Source: Candidatus Omnitrophota bacterium (GTDB taxonomy: Bacteria > Omnitrophota > Gorgyraeia > Zapsychrales > Zapsychraceae). From it: DNA of 11,502 nt. This document shows, in pieces, positions 1 to 7,371 of this stretch. The translations under genes and the position numbers were made by a program. Numbering within the stretch: the stretch's first letter is position 1; each line of letters begins with the position of its first letter. Location of the stretch: positions 1 to 11,502 of the forward strand of contig JAGOSC010000065.1 in NCBI GenBank assembly GCA_018062515.1. Reading direction: 5' to 3'. The notes beneath the pieces are model-generated. The model did no database searches. It was given only the letters and a program-made list of their open reading frames with translations, and was not told the origin of the DNA.

Positions 1-574
1 ATTTAAGGATATAAATACCTTCGGAATAATTGTTTTTTAAATCATTTTTTCCATTTTTTAAAACAATGGATTCTAAGATTTTACCAGATAAATCATAAAT
101 AGTAAAAACTTCATTTTCATTATCTAGACCTTCTGCCCAAATGGTGTTTGAGTTTCCGATTACGTTTAGTCTTTTTTTTTGAAAGTTCGGTATGCTTAAA
201 TTTTCATCGGAAAATAACCACAGATAAGCAGCGCCAAATTCTCTCTTCCAATAGGCTTCCGAATGGGTGCCATCGGCATCAATTTTTATTAAACTACGAT
301 TCAAGGGCAGATTTTTATTCAATAATTTATCTTGAATCAAGTTAATCTCAGTTGTAATGGTAGGCGATTCATTTTTACCTGCTACTGTATAAATTTTATG
401 GGTACTTAAGTCAATGGTTTGATTCTGAATATCCATTGAGATACTTTGACCAGCTTGTGCGGATGACTGATGCGACCGTACAATCGGAATAATTTCGGCT
501 TTTTGTTTAAAATAATCGGAAACGGCTGTTCCAACCAGGCCGGTTGATCCGGATATGGCGATTTTTAACGTCAT
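1..574 (-). CDS. Chimeric partial gene: SDR39U1-like epimerase N-terminus joined to esterase C-terminus with T9SS-type tail
   Basis: The frame is open for 191 codons from ATG at 572-574 to the left edge, so the 3' end is missing. Residues 1-57 look like the start of an SDR39U1/TIGR01777 epimerase: a Rossmann beta strand, glycine-rich SGSTGLVG at 8-15, an arginine after the second strand, and an IDLS segment where that family has its WDP...ID region. The usual LEG-DAV-HLAGEN continuation is absent. Residues ~58-121 instead resemble the end of an alpha/beta-hydrolase esterase: KIYTVAGKNES, then DGTHSEAYW (101-109) with a probable catalytic His104, then YLWLF. Residues ~135-191 resemble a Bacteroidota T9SS type A sorting domain (VFTIYDLSGK at 156-165, EGIYILK at 185-191). 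The ATG has an AAGGA ribosome site 6 nt upstream and a strong promoter. The reading frame is directly visible; family names are by recognition. The product is either a real fusion or an assembly join and should not be treated as a working epimerase. Confidence 0.72.
   Translation of the reverse strand, partial: MTLKIAISGSTGLVGTAVSDYFKQKAEIIPIVRSHQSSAQAGQSISMDIQNQTIDLSTHKIYTVAGKNESPTITTEINLIQDKLLNKNLPLNRSLIKIDADGTHSEAYWKREFGAAYLWLFSDENLSIPNFQKKRLNVIGNSNTIWAEGLDNENEVFTIYDLSGKILESIVLKNGKNDLKNNYSEGIYILK
390..415. other. Probable breakpoint between epimerase-like and esterase-like sequence
   Basis: The protein changes from SDR39U1-like to esterase-like at about codons 57-58, near nt 403. Composition changes at about the same place: hand counts give roughly 31% GC for 1-400, against about 37-40% for 481-574 and nearer 50% inside the receiver gene. 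No direct repeat, IS end or tRNA is visible at the join. The exact base cannot be fixed without relatives of both parts. Confidence 0.5.
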
Positions 575-604
575 AATTATCCTTCGAGGTTTTACTTAAA
601 ACTT

Positions 605-633
605 ATCGTACAATCCGGTCAATTTCTTGTCAA
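605..633 (-). promoter_or_regulatory. Sigma70-type promoter for the leftmost minus-strand gene
   Basis: On the minus strand a perfect -35 TTGACA (628-633) is followed by a 17-nt spacer and TACGAT (605-610) as -10. Transcription would start near 598, giving a leader of about 25 nt with the AAGGA ribosome site before the ATG at 574. Hexamer match and spacing are near ideal; the call rests on sequence only. Confidence 0.65.
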
Positions 634-654
634 CAGCATATCCGCTATTCGTTA

Positions 655-682
655 TTGATTCTTTTCATATTTACCCTAAAAT
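655..682 (+). promoter_or_regulatory. Candidate promoter for the receiver-domain gene
   Basis: TTGATT (655-660), a 16-nt spacer and TAAAAT (677-682) form a plausible sigma70 promoter. Its start site near 689 would fall after the ATG at 681 and before the ATG at 702, so it also favours 702 as the translation start. The -35 is only a partial match. Confidence 0.4.
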
Positions 683-701
683 GAACAAAAGAGATAAAGT
701 G

Positions 702-1076
702 ATGAAAAAAACAATTTTAATGGTGGATGATGAATCGGAAATCGTTCAGCTGACCACGGATATTCTAATAAAACGTGGATATGACGTTCAGAGCGTCAAC
801 TCCGGCGAAGAAGCCATTGAATGGGTTGAACGGCAAAAGCCCGATCTTATTATCATCGATTACCGTCTTCCCGGCGAAAACGGCGATGTCTTTGTCCATC
901 GCTGGAAATCAGCCGAATCCACCAAAAAAATTCCCATTCTCATGTGTACAGCGCAGGCCTTAATGAAATCCCCGACGGGCGGAAACCCGCGTTTTTTAAA
1001 ACCAGATGATTTTCTGATTAAACCCTTCGAGATCGAACAATTATTGAATAAAGTCAAATCACTTCTTGGCGGATAA
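702..1076 (+). CDS. Stand-alone response regulator receiver domain protein (CheY-like)
   Basis: A 124-residue protein that is almost entirely one receiver domain, so it should act by phosphorylation-dependent protein contacts or as a phosphorelay step, not by binding DNA. The acidic pair is D9-D10, the phospho-acceptor is D53 in LIIIDYRLPG, the switch threonine is T83 in ILMCTA, and the conserved lysine is K107 in LIKPF; all key residues are present. The segment between T83 and K107 is somewhat long and proline/glycine-rich (SPTGGNPRF). I chose ATG 702 because the receiver fold starts at MKKTILMVDD and a purine-rich AAAGAG lies about 8 nt upstream; the frame also extends up to 627 and has an ATG at 681. 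No histidine kinase is in the window. The last 18 nt overlap the end of tex on the other strand. Its partner and output are unknown. Confidence 0.88.
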   Translation: MKKTILMVDDESEIVQLTTDILIKRGYDVQSVNSGEEAIEWVERQKPDLIIIDYRLPGENGDVFVHRWKSAESTKKIPILMCTAQALMKSPTGGNPRFLKPDDFLIKPFEIEQLLNKVKSLLGG

Positions 1077-3230
1077 GGCAATCCGCATCCGTTCCATATC
1101 AATCTGCAAAACAGTAACATCGATCTTTTGATGAACTTTAACCACTTCATGCGGATCTTTCACGAAGCGATTCGATAATTCACTGATATGAATCAGCCCG
1201 TCGTGATGAACACCAATATCCACAAACGCGCCGAAGGCGGTGATATTCGTTACTACTCCGGAAAGTTTCATCCCTTCTTTTAAATCATTGATTGTTTCAA
1301 CCCCTTCTTTGAAGGAAAATATCGAGAATGGTTCACGCGGATCTCGTCCAGGTTTGGCCAATTCTTCTTTAATGTCACGTAAAGTCGGTAGTCCGACATT
1401 TTCCGTGACATATTTATTCAAATCAATTTTATTTCGAAAACTTTCATTTGTCGTCAGATCTTTGATTTCACAGCCGATATCTTTAGCCATTTTGTCGACG
1501 ATCATATACGTTTCCGGATGAACGCCGCTGGAGTCCAAAGGATTAGGCGCATTGCGTATTCTTAAAAACCCGGCGGCTTGTTCAAAGGCTTTAGTTCCTA
1601 AACCCGTAATAGACTTAAATTCTTCACGGGATTGAAACGGGCCATGAGCGTTGCGATAATCAATAATCATTTGAGCGCGGGCCGGCCCTAAGCCGGATAC
1701 ATACATGAGTAATTGTTTACTCGCCGTATTGACCTCAACACCGACTTGATTAACCGAACTAATCACCACGTCATCCAAACATTGTTTCAGTAAATGCTGA
1801 TCAACATCATGCTGATACTGACCGACACCGATATTTTTGGGATCAATTTTGACTAACTCAGCTAATGGATCCATAAGCCGTCGACCAATCGATACTGCGC
1901 CGCGCACGGTAACATCATAGTCAGGAAATTCTTCACGGGCAACATCTGACGCTGAATAAATGGATGCCCCGCTTTCCGAAACCATAACCACCGGTATTTT
2001 GGTAGGAAACTTTAGGCCTTTTAGAAATTGCTCTGTTTCACGCGAGGCTGTTCCATTCCCGACGGCAATCATTTCAATATTATATTTTTTACAAAGATTA
2101 ATCGTTTCATTAGCAGCTTGTTCTTTTTGAGAATCGGATCCAACGAGATAAATCGCTGTATTCGTTAATAATTTTCCTTGTTTATCCAGACAAACAATTT
2201 TACATCCGGTGCGTAAACCCGGATCGACGGCCATGACATTCTTTTCACCCAGCGGCGGCGCCATTAAAAGTTCACGCATATTGCTGGCAAAGACTTGAAT
2301 AGCTGCCTCATCGGCTTTCTTTTTTAATTCCAGTCGTAGTTCTGTTTCTAAAGACGGGTCTAATAACCTTTTAAAACTGTCGGCCACAGCGACGCTGACC
2401 TGACGGGAATCGGCGGCATTGCCTTTAACGAAAAGGGAATCTAATAAGGCAATACCTTGATCAGCCGGAATGGTCATGCGGACCATAAGAAATTTTTCTT
2501 TTTCTCCTCGACGGACAGCGAGCATACGATGAGACGGAGTAGTTGAGGCTTTTTCTTCCCAATTAAAATAATCTCTAAACTTAATACCTTCCTGTTCCTT
2601 TCCACGCACCATTTTCGAGGATACCATAGCTTCATCTTGATAGAGTTTTCGCAATTGTGCACGGGCGTTCGCATTCTCACTAATCCACTCTGCAATAATG
2701 TCCCGCGCTCCAGCCAAAGCCTCTTCTGTGTTGTTGACGGATAAATCTTCTTTTTTCTCGGCTGATTCGCTGACCTTTTGTTGATGAATAAATTTAGCAG
2801 CTTCTTCCTCGAGCTTTTTAGCATCTAAACCTGTTTGATCAAAAATAAGTTTAGCCAACGGTTCTAAACCTTTCTCTTTGGCAACGGTGGCCTTGGTGCG
2901 GCGCTTCGGTTTGTAAGGCAGATAAATATCTTCTAAAACAGCCAATGTTTCGGCTTGTTCAATTTTCTTTTTTAATTCATCGGTCAATTTACCTTGTTCT
3001 TGAATCGATGAAAGAATCGTCACGCGGCGTTTATCCATCTCTCTTAATTGCGCGAGCCGGTCTCGGATGCTGGTAATTGCCACTTCGTCCAGATTTCCGG
3101 TGACTTCCTTGCGGTAACGCGATAAGAACGGAATCGTGTCCCCGTCGTCGAGAAGTCGAGCCGTTGCTTCGATTTTTTCATAAGGAATTCTTAATTCCTG
3201 TGCTATTTTTTTGAGGTGCTGTTCATGCAT
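1059..3230 (-). CDS. tex: Transcription accessory protein Tex (S1 RNA-binding)
   Basis: The 723-residue product is full length for bacterial Tex (B. subtilis YdcI is about 720). Tex is a cytoplasmic nucleic-acid-binding protein linked to transcription and RNA processing. The N-terminal helical Tex domain (about 1-190) contains the FLSRYRKEVTGNLDE segment typical of the family start. A YqgF/RuvX-like fold follows from about 330, with VMAVDPGLRTG at 332-342 and GNGTASRETE at 391-400. The family blocks SESGASIYSASDVAREEFP (418-436) and GQYQHDVDQHLL (470-481) are present. Two helix-hairpin-helix segments carry SGLGPARA (512-519) and TGLGTKAFEQAAGFLRI (542-558). A C-terminal S1 domain spans about 650-721, with GAFVDIGVHHDGLIHISEL. 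The start is supported by alignment to known Tex N-termini, but no Shine-Dalgarno is visible, so it may depend on coupling to the TPR gene ending 8 nt upstream. Confidence 0.97.
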   Translation of the reverse strand: MHEQHLKKIAQELRIPYEKIEATARLLDDGDTIPFLSRYRKEVTGNLDEVAITSIRDRLAQLREMDKRRVTILSSIQEQGKLTDELKKKIEQAETLAVLEDIYLPYKPKRRTKATVAKEKGLEPLAKLIFDQTGLDAKKLEEEAAKFIHQQKVSESAEKKEDLSVNNTEEALAGARDIIAEWISENANARAQLRKLYQDEAMVSSKMVRGKEQEGIKFRDYFNWEEKASTTPSHRMLAVRRGEKEKFLMVRMTIPADQGIALLDSLFVKGNAADSRQVSVAVADSFKRLLDPSLETELRLELKKKADEAAIQVFASNMRELLMAPPLGEKNVMAVDPGLRTGCKIVCLDKQGKLLTNTAIYLVGSDSQKEQAANETINLCKKYNIEMIAVGNGTASRETEQFLKGLKFPTKIPVVMVSESGASIYSASDVAREEFPDYDVTVRGAVSIGRRLMDPLAELVKIDPKNIGVGQYQHDVDQHLLKQCLDDVVISSVNQVGVEVNTASKQLLMYVSGLGPARAQMIIDYRNAHGPFQSREEFKSITGLGTKAFEQAAGFLRIRNAPNPLDSSGVHPETYMIVDKMAKDIGCEIKDLTTNESFRNKIDLNKYVTENVGLPTLRDIKEELAKPGRDPREPFSIFSFKEGVETINDLKEGMKLSGVVTNITAFGAFVDIGVHHDGLIHISELSNRFVKDPHEVVKVHQKIDVTVLQIDMERMRIALSAKK

Positions 3231-3238
3231 CGGTTCGT

Positions 3239-5362
3239 CTACTTTTTTTGTTTTTTAAGGAGGGATTCAATCTGTTGAATGTAAAGATCATTAATTTCTT
3301 TTCCTAATTTTTTCGCTTTAAGGGTATCATCCAAGGCCTCTTGATACGATCCTTGCTTTAGATATACCAAAGAACGATTAAAGTAGGCGGCTGAATAATT
3401 AGGGTCGTATTGAGTGGCTAAGTTAAAATCGTGTAACGCTAAATCATCTTTTCCGTCAAGACCATAGATAATACCGCGATTATTGTACACTTGGGAATAA
3501 TTATTTCTTATTTTTAAGGCGCGATTATAGTCGTCGAGCGCTTCAAGAAATTGGCCAGTCTCTTTATAAACATTCCCTCGATTATAAAGCGCGTCAGCGT
3601 AATCCGGTTTAATGCGGATTGCGTGTGTGAAATCGGCTTGAGCCAAATCAAAAAATCTTTGTCTTTGATAAACGATCCCGCGATTATTATAGGATTCTGG
3701 CAATGTAGGATTAATTTGAATGGCAGTCATAAAATCTTTCAGGGCCAGTTCCAAGTTTTCATTTCTTCCGAAGAACACTCCGCGGTTAATATAAGCTTCG
3801 GCATACCGCGGATTGAGCCGTATGGCCTCATTGTAATTTTGATAAGCTTTTTCATTTTGACCAATTTCCCGGTAAGCATCCGCACGATTGCTATAACTAA
3901 TCGGATTATCCGCCTTTAATTCAATCGCGTGACTATATTCCTTGATAGCTTCCTCATATAAACCCTTTTTGTTGTAAACCAAACCAAGATTATTGTAAGC
4001 CTTATAATCCTGGGGCGAATATTTAATGGCTAAGTTTAGTTGATCCAAGGCCTCGTTGAGTTTTTCATCCTGTATATAGGCTATGGCCAAACTAACATGC
4101 GGTCGCCCTTTTTCCGGTGATTTCTTGATGACGTCGGACCAAAGCGTAATGCCATCTCTCCAGACAAAATTGCGTTGATAAGTTAAGACGCTTAAGACGA
4201 TGACGATAGTCGATAAAATAAAAACAGCTCTCTTCTCTTCGCGTACGATTTTGAAAATTAGGACTGTCAGAAAAATAGCGCAACCGGCCATGGGTAAATA
4301 CATACGATGTTCAAAAATCACATTCTTAATGGTAATAAAACTTGATTCAACACTGATGGTTACAAAGAACCATAAAATAGCAAAGGCTAATAAGCGGTGG
4401 CGTTTGAGTATCATCAGCGACGAAAGGAAAATTATACTTAATAACAAAAATGGAAGGAAAACCTGCGGTACAAAAAAATGGGAATACGCCGGGAAATCAT
4501 AATCTACGTTTTGCCCAATCGGAAAGAATAATAATTTTAGGTATGTAAGTAAAACGGGCATTTGAGTTAGGAAGTAAATCGTCGGCGTGAGCCTATCTCC
4601 ATCGTGAGATTCAGAGGCATGATGGATATTTAATATCGACGGGTTAAATGAAAAAATACTGGGGACAATCAATAAGAATAACGCGGTAAAAATAATCACC
4701 GGCCACTTTACTTTATCTTTTCGTATAAATATGAGTTCGATTAAAATCAAAATGATCGGCAAAGTAAAGACAATCTGTTTGGTGAACATGCCCAATAGGG
4801 CTGATATGCCGGCACCGAAAAAATAAGTAAAACTAATCCAACCTACCTTCAACCGGCCTTTAAGGAACAAACAAATTGATAATAAATAAAATAGCGTCGC
4901 TAAAGAAGCGAAGCGCTGGCAAATATACGTGACCCCTTGAGTTTGTAAAGGGTGAGCGACAAAAATTAACGCAGCGAATAAGGCAAGCCATTTTTTAACG
5001 CGATTGAGCGGGTCCTCTCTCATGCGAGGTGTTAAAAAGATTAATTGAACCATCCACCAAACCAATAAGGCATTGATAAGATGAATGATCAGATTAAATA
5101 CATGATAACCAAAAACTTTGTATTGATGAAAATGATAATTTAATGCAAAAGTGTAAAATGCGACAAATCGCGCGGGATGCGAATGGGCATGCCAAATAGC
5201 GTTGACATCATCAATATTTCGTATCTCAGGCTTGTCAACAATGAAGAACATATCATCGAAATGAAAACCATTATGAAGTGAATTCGAATAGATTAAAAAT
5301 CCGACGATGATAATCAGTAAGATGGGCAGAAAAAAAATCGTTTGCGGTTTATTGCATTTCAT
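3239..5362 (-). CDS. TMTC-like polytopic membrane protein with eight C-terminal TPRs
   Basis: This 707-residue protein has two halves. Residues ~9-395 hold about eleven or twelve hydrophobic segments, with the first helix at 9-26 followed by FHFDD (33-37), an acidic pair in the first outer loop as in GT-C glycosyltransferases and TMTC/PMT-like proteins. RFVAFYTFALNYHF (65-78), TQGVTYICQR (141-150) and EHRMYLPMAG (351-360) also fit that family. Residues ~420-690 are eight consecutive 34-residue TPR units with the usual YNNLG/YNRG, EAL and N/D-P pattern, several ending in NP or KPDY. Known relatives transfer lipid-linked sugars to proteins or are uncharacterised, so a glycosyltransferase role is inference. 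The TPRs probably bind partner proteins. It lies directly upstream of tex and is probably co-transcribed. No clear ribosome site precedes the ATG, but the hydrophobic start fits a membrane protein. Confidence 0.85.
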   Translation of the reverse strand: MKCNKPQTIFFLPILLIIIVGFLIYSNSLHNGFHFDDMFFIVDKPEIRNIDDVNAIWHAHSHPARFVAFYTFALNYHFHQYKVFGYHVFNLIIHLINALLVWWMVQLIFLTPRMREDPLNRVKKWLALFAALIFVAHPLQTQGVTYICQRFASLATLFYLLSICLFLKGRLKVGWISFTYFFGAGISALLGMFTKQIVFTLPIILILIELIFIRKDKVKWPVIIFTALFLLIVPSIFSFNPSILNIHHASESHDGDRLTPTIYFLTQMPVLLTYLKLLFFPIGQNVDYDFPAYSHFFVPQVFLPFLLLSIIFLSSLMILKRHRLLAFAILWFFVTISVESSFITIKNVIFEHRMYLPMAGCAIFLTVLIFKIVREEKRAVFILSTIVIVLSVLTYQRNFVWRDGITLWSDVIKKSPEKGRPHVSLAIAYIQDEKLNEALDQLNLAIKYSPQDYKAYNNLGLVYNKKGLYEEAIKEYSHAIELKADNPISYSNRADAYREIGQNEKAYQNYNEAIRLNPRYAEAYINRGVFFGRNENLELALKDFMTAIQINPTLPESYNNRGIVYQRQRFFDLAQADFTHAIRIKPDYADALYNRGNVYKETGQFLEALDDYNRALKIRNNYSQVYNNRGIIYGLDGKDDLALHDFNLATQYDPNYSAAYFNRSLVYLKQGSYQEALDDTLKAKKLGKEINDLYIQQIESLLKKQKK

Positions 5363-5381
5363 GAATAATAAGGAAGTTGGT

Positions 5382-5395
5382 GATTGTTTTCAATC
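5382..5395. promoter_or_regulatory. Perfect inverted repeat over the expected transcription start
   Basis: GATTG-N4-CAATC is a perfect 5-bp inverted repeat directly downstream of the -10 box, covering the predicted start of the minus-strand transcript. It could be an operator or a small 5' hairpin. The arms are short, so chance is possible. Confidence 0.3.
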
Positions 5396-5424
5396 ATATT
5401 ACCTAAGCTTCTGCAACAAGGCAA
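5396..5424 (-). promoter_or_regulatory. Sigma70-type promoter for the TPR membrane protein-tex unit
   Basis: On the minus strand TTGCCT (5419-5424), a 17-nt spacer and TAATAT (5396-5401) give a good sigma70 promoter. The expected start near 5389 leaves a leader of about 27 nt before the ATG at 5362. Nothing of similar quality was found for tex itself, so tex is probably read from here. Confidence 0.55.
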
Positions 5425-5458
5425 ACGAAAAGATAGACTAAGGGTAGATTTTCGAACA

Positions 5459-6484
5459 ATGAAAATATATTTCTTATCAACGAAGAAAAATCGACATCCC
5501 ATTGATCAATATTTAGCTTTATGGGGACGAATTCAGGCCCGGAATATCCTTCCGGTCACTTATGAATCCTTCATAAAGAAGAAATTTTTCCCCGCGGGAT
5601 TATATATTTATAGCGACATTGAATTGCTTCAGGGTAGTCTCCGCGAGGAGGTTATCCGTATTCATCAAAAATTATCCGGCGAGAATAAACATTACCGTTT
5701 TTTAAATAATCCTTCTGTTACCCTAAGCCGTTATCCTCTCCTGAAAAACCTCTATGATATTGGTTTAAATTCATTTAACGTTTATCCATTGAACGAAAAT
5801 TATTCCAATGCCCGGTTTCCTGTCTTTTTACGGAAAGCCAATGATCACCGTGGTCCGCAAACACAATTGCTTAATTCGGTTATGGAAACTGAGGAAACAT
5901 TAGCCGAATTGAGGCATAAAAATGAAAATCTTGAGGATTGGATGGTCACAGAGTACTGTCATGTGGCTGGACAAGATGGGATTTTTCGTAAATATGCGGC
6001 CTTCATAGTCGGTGAAACCATTATTCCCCGTCATGTTTTGTTTGGAACGGACTGGGTGCAGAAATATCCGAAAAATATGCAGGAATTGTTTCTTTCAGAA
6101 GAGATCGATTTTTTCCTTCTTAATCCCTATGAAAATGAGTTACGTAGAATATTTAAGGCAGCGGGCATTCAATACGGCCGAATTGATTTTGGTATTCTTG
6201 ACGGAAAGATTGAAACTTGGGAAATTAATACTAATCCGATGATTATTTCGCATAGTAGTTTGACGGGTAATGGACATAAGAATATCCATAAACTTTTTTT
6301 CGATAAGTTTTCATCAGTTCTGAACACATTCATTACAACGTCCGGGCCCCGATCCTCGTCGATATCGTATGTTCCTGATCGAGCTGTCTCCTTATTCTAT
6401 CGTCTCAGTCAGCGTTACCGAATGACAAAAATAGGTCATTTCATTCAACGTCTGATTTGGCGGATTGAGAAAATAATAAAATGA
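5459..6484 (+). CDS. ATP-grasp-like protein of unassigned function
   Basis: Using ATG 5459 the protein has 341 residues and begins MKIYFLSTKK, a plausible first strand. The C-terminal half has the signs of an ATP-grasp fold: RFPVFLRKANDH at 119-130 (probable nucleotide-binding lysine region), FRKYAAFIVG at 176-185, then GRIDFGILDGK (240-250) and WEINTNP (254-260), matching the metal-binding Asp/Glu/Asn pattern of RimK/glutathione-synthetase-like enzymes. The order of blocks (a SDIE segment at 52-55, LLNNP-like at 81-85, RFPVFLR, RHVLFGTDWV, EINTNP) recalls a widespread uncharacterised ATP-grasp family. The substrate is unknown. The last ~50 residues are basic and poor in family signal. The frame can be extended to TTG 5384, but the added 25 residues look non-native. 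A purine-rich AAGGG lies about 14 nt before ATG 5459, which is rather far. It converges on modC with a 14-nt gap. Confidence 0.75.
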   Translation: MKIYFLSTKKNRHPIDQYLALWGRIQARNILPVTYESFIKKKFFPAGLYIYSDIELLQGSLREEVIRIHQKLSGENKHYRFLNNPSVTLSRYPLLKNLYDIGLNSFNVYPLNENYSNARFPVFLRKANDHRGPQTQLLNSVMETEETLAELRHKNENLEDWMVTEYCHVAGQDGIFRKYAAFIVGETIIPRHVLFGTDWVQKYPKNMQELFLSEEIDFFLLNPYENELRRIFKAAGIQYGRIDFGILDGKIETWEINTNPMIISHSSLTGNGHKNIHKLFFDKFSSVLNTFITTSGPRSSSISYVPDRAVSLFYRLSQRYRMTKIGHFIQRLIWRIEKIIK

Positions 6485-6497
6485 GCTTAATTATTTT
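6470..6497. terminator. Weak AT-only hairpin between convergent genes
   Basis: An 8-bp perfect inverted repeat (AAAATAAT at 6470-6477, ATTATTTT at 6490-6497) with a 12-nt loop leads into a T run on the plus strand. It overlaps the end of the ATP-grasp-like gene and abuts the end of modC. The stem has no G-C pairs, so intrinsic termination would be weak. Confidence 0.3.
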
Positions 6498-6498
6498 T

Positions 6499-7371
6499 TT
6501 ATATTTTTGAAATTATTGGATTAAATGCTTTGGACGCGACGAGAACACGATCACCAGAATGCCAATCATGCGCCTCTTCTTCCGTCGCTACGACTTTAGT
6601 GATACTATTTCCAATCTGAACCGTAATGATCGACATAAAATCTTCTTTCTGAATCTGCAAGATATGCCCGACAAATTTAAATTTTCCGCTCCATGTATCC
6701 TCCCCGAAAAGATCGCCTGGCTTTCCCGAACGGACAATTTTGCCTTGTTCTAAGATAAAAATTTGATTAGAAAGTTTAAAGATCTCACTTAAATCGTGCG
6801 TGACATAGATGGTAGGAAGTTTAAAACGGTTATATAGTTTAAGAATTTCATCTTGCAATTTTAAACGTAATTCTAAATCCAGCGCCGACAAAGGCTCGTC
6901 CAGTAAAAATATTTTTGGTTTTCTTAAGAAAGCTCGGACCAACGCTACTCGCTGTTTTTGTCCGCCGGACAGCGCTTGCGGTCGACGATCTTTTAATTCG
7001 GTTAAATGAACCAAATCTAAAAATTCACTTATTAAATGTCCATCCTTTTTATCGGCTAAAGCGTATTCTAAGTTTTCTTGGACCGTCATATTTGGAAAAA
7101 GATTGTAGTCTTGAAAAACAAAGCTGATTTTTCTTTCTTGGATAGGCTTGTTGATTATTTTAGCACTATCAAACCAAACTTCATCATCCACCTGAATATA
7201 TCCTTCATCCGGATCAGTCAAACCTGCGATCATTCGTAAGATGGTTGTCTTCCCCGATCCCGACGGACCAAAAAGGGTTATAAATTCTTCGTCGTGAATT
7301 TGAAAATCCACGTCAAGTTGAATCGGTCCATGACTGGTTATTAAGTGTTTCTTGGCTTTTATTTTTATCAT
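6499..7371 (-). CDS. modC: Molybdate ABC transporter ATP-binding protein ModC
   Basis: This 290-residue ATPase energises molybdate import at the inner face of the membrane. All nucleotide-binding elements are intact: Walker A GPSGSGKT (35-42), Q-loop glutamine Q87 in FVFQDYNLFP, signature LSGGQ (134-138), Walker B FLLDE (155-159) and switch His192 in YVTHD. The NLFPNMTV segment is typical of ModC-like ATPases. After the ATPase core a short region (about 228-290) resembles a single TOBE/Mop unit, whereas E. coli ModC (about 350 residues) carries two, so this ModC is short. Its ATG overlaps the modB stop by 4 nt (ATGA) and no strong ribosome site is visible, which suggests translational coupling. 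It is the last gene of the operon. Confidence 0.93.
   Translation of the reverse strand: MIKIKAKKHLITSHGPIQLDVDFQIHDEEFITLFGPSGSGKTTILRMIAGLTDPDEGYIQVDDEVWFDSAKIINKPIQERKISFVFQDYNLFPNMTVQENLEYALADKKDGHLISEFLDLVHLTELKDRRPQALSGGQKQRVALVRAFLRKPKIFLLDEPLSALDLELRLKLQDEILKLYNRFKLPTIYVTHDLSEIFKLSNQIFILEQGKIVRSGKPGDLFGEDTWSGKFKFVGHILQIQKEDFMSIITVQIGNSITKVVATEEEAHDWHSGDRVLVASKAFNPIISKI

Noticed and set aside
627..701. Longer N-terminus for the receiver gene
   Set aside because: The extra 25 residues lie before the receiver fold and the likely promoter at 655-682 falls inside them.
1240..1521. Plus-strand open frame opposite tex
   Set aside because: It is antisense to the conserved C-terminal part of tex and its protein has no family resemblance.
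3551..3919. Plus-strand open frame of 122 codons opposite the TPR region
   Set aside because: It mirrors the repetitive TPR coding sequence on the other strand and has no ribosome site or recognisable protein features.
3300..4110. About 102-nt periodicity resembling a tandem repeat or CRISPR-like array
   Set aside because: The period equals 34 codons and reflects the TPR units; the DNA copies are diverged and have no fixed spacers.
5384..5458. TTG start at 5384 for the ATP-grasp-like gene, preceded by an AAGGAA
   Set aside because: It would add a basic 25-residue stretch with no family character; MKIYFLST at 5459 is a natural first strand. The purine match could still make this start real, so it is kept as an alternative only.
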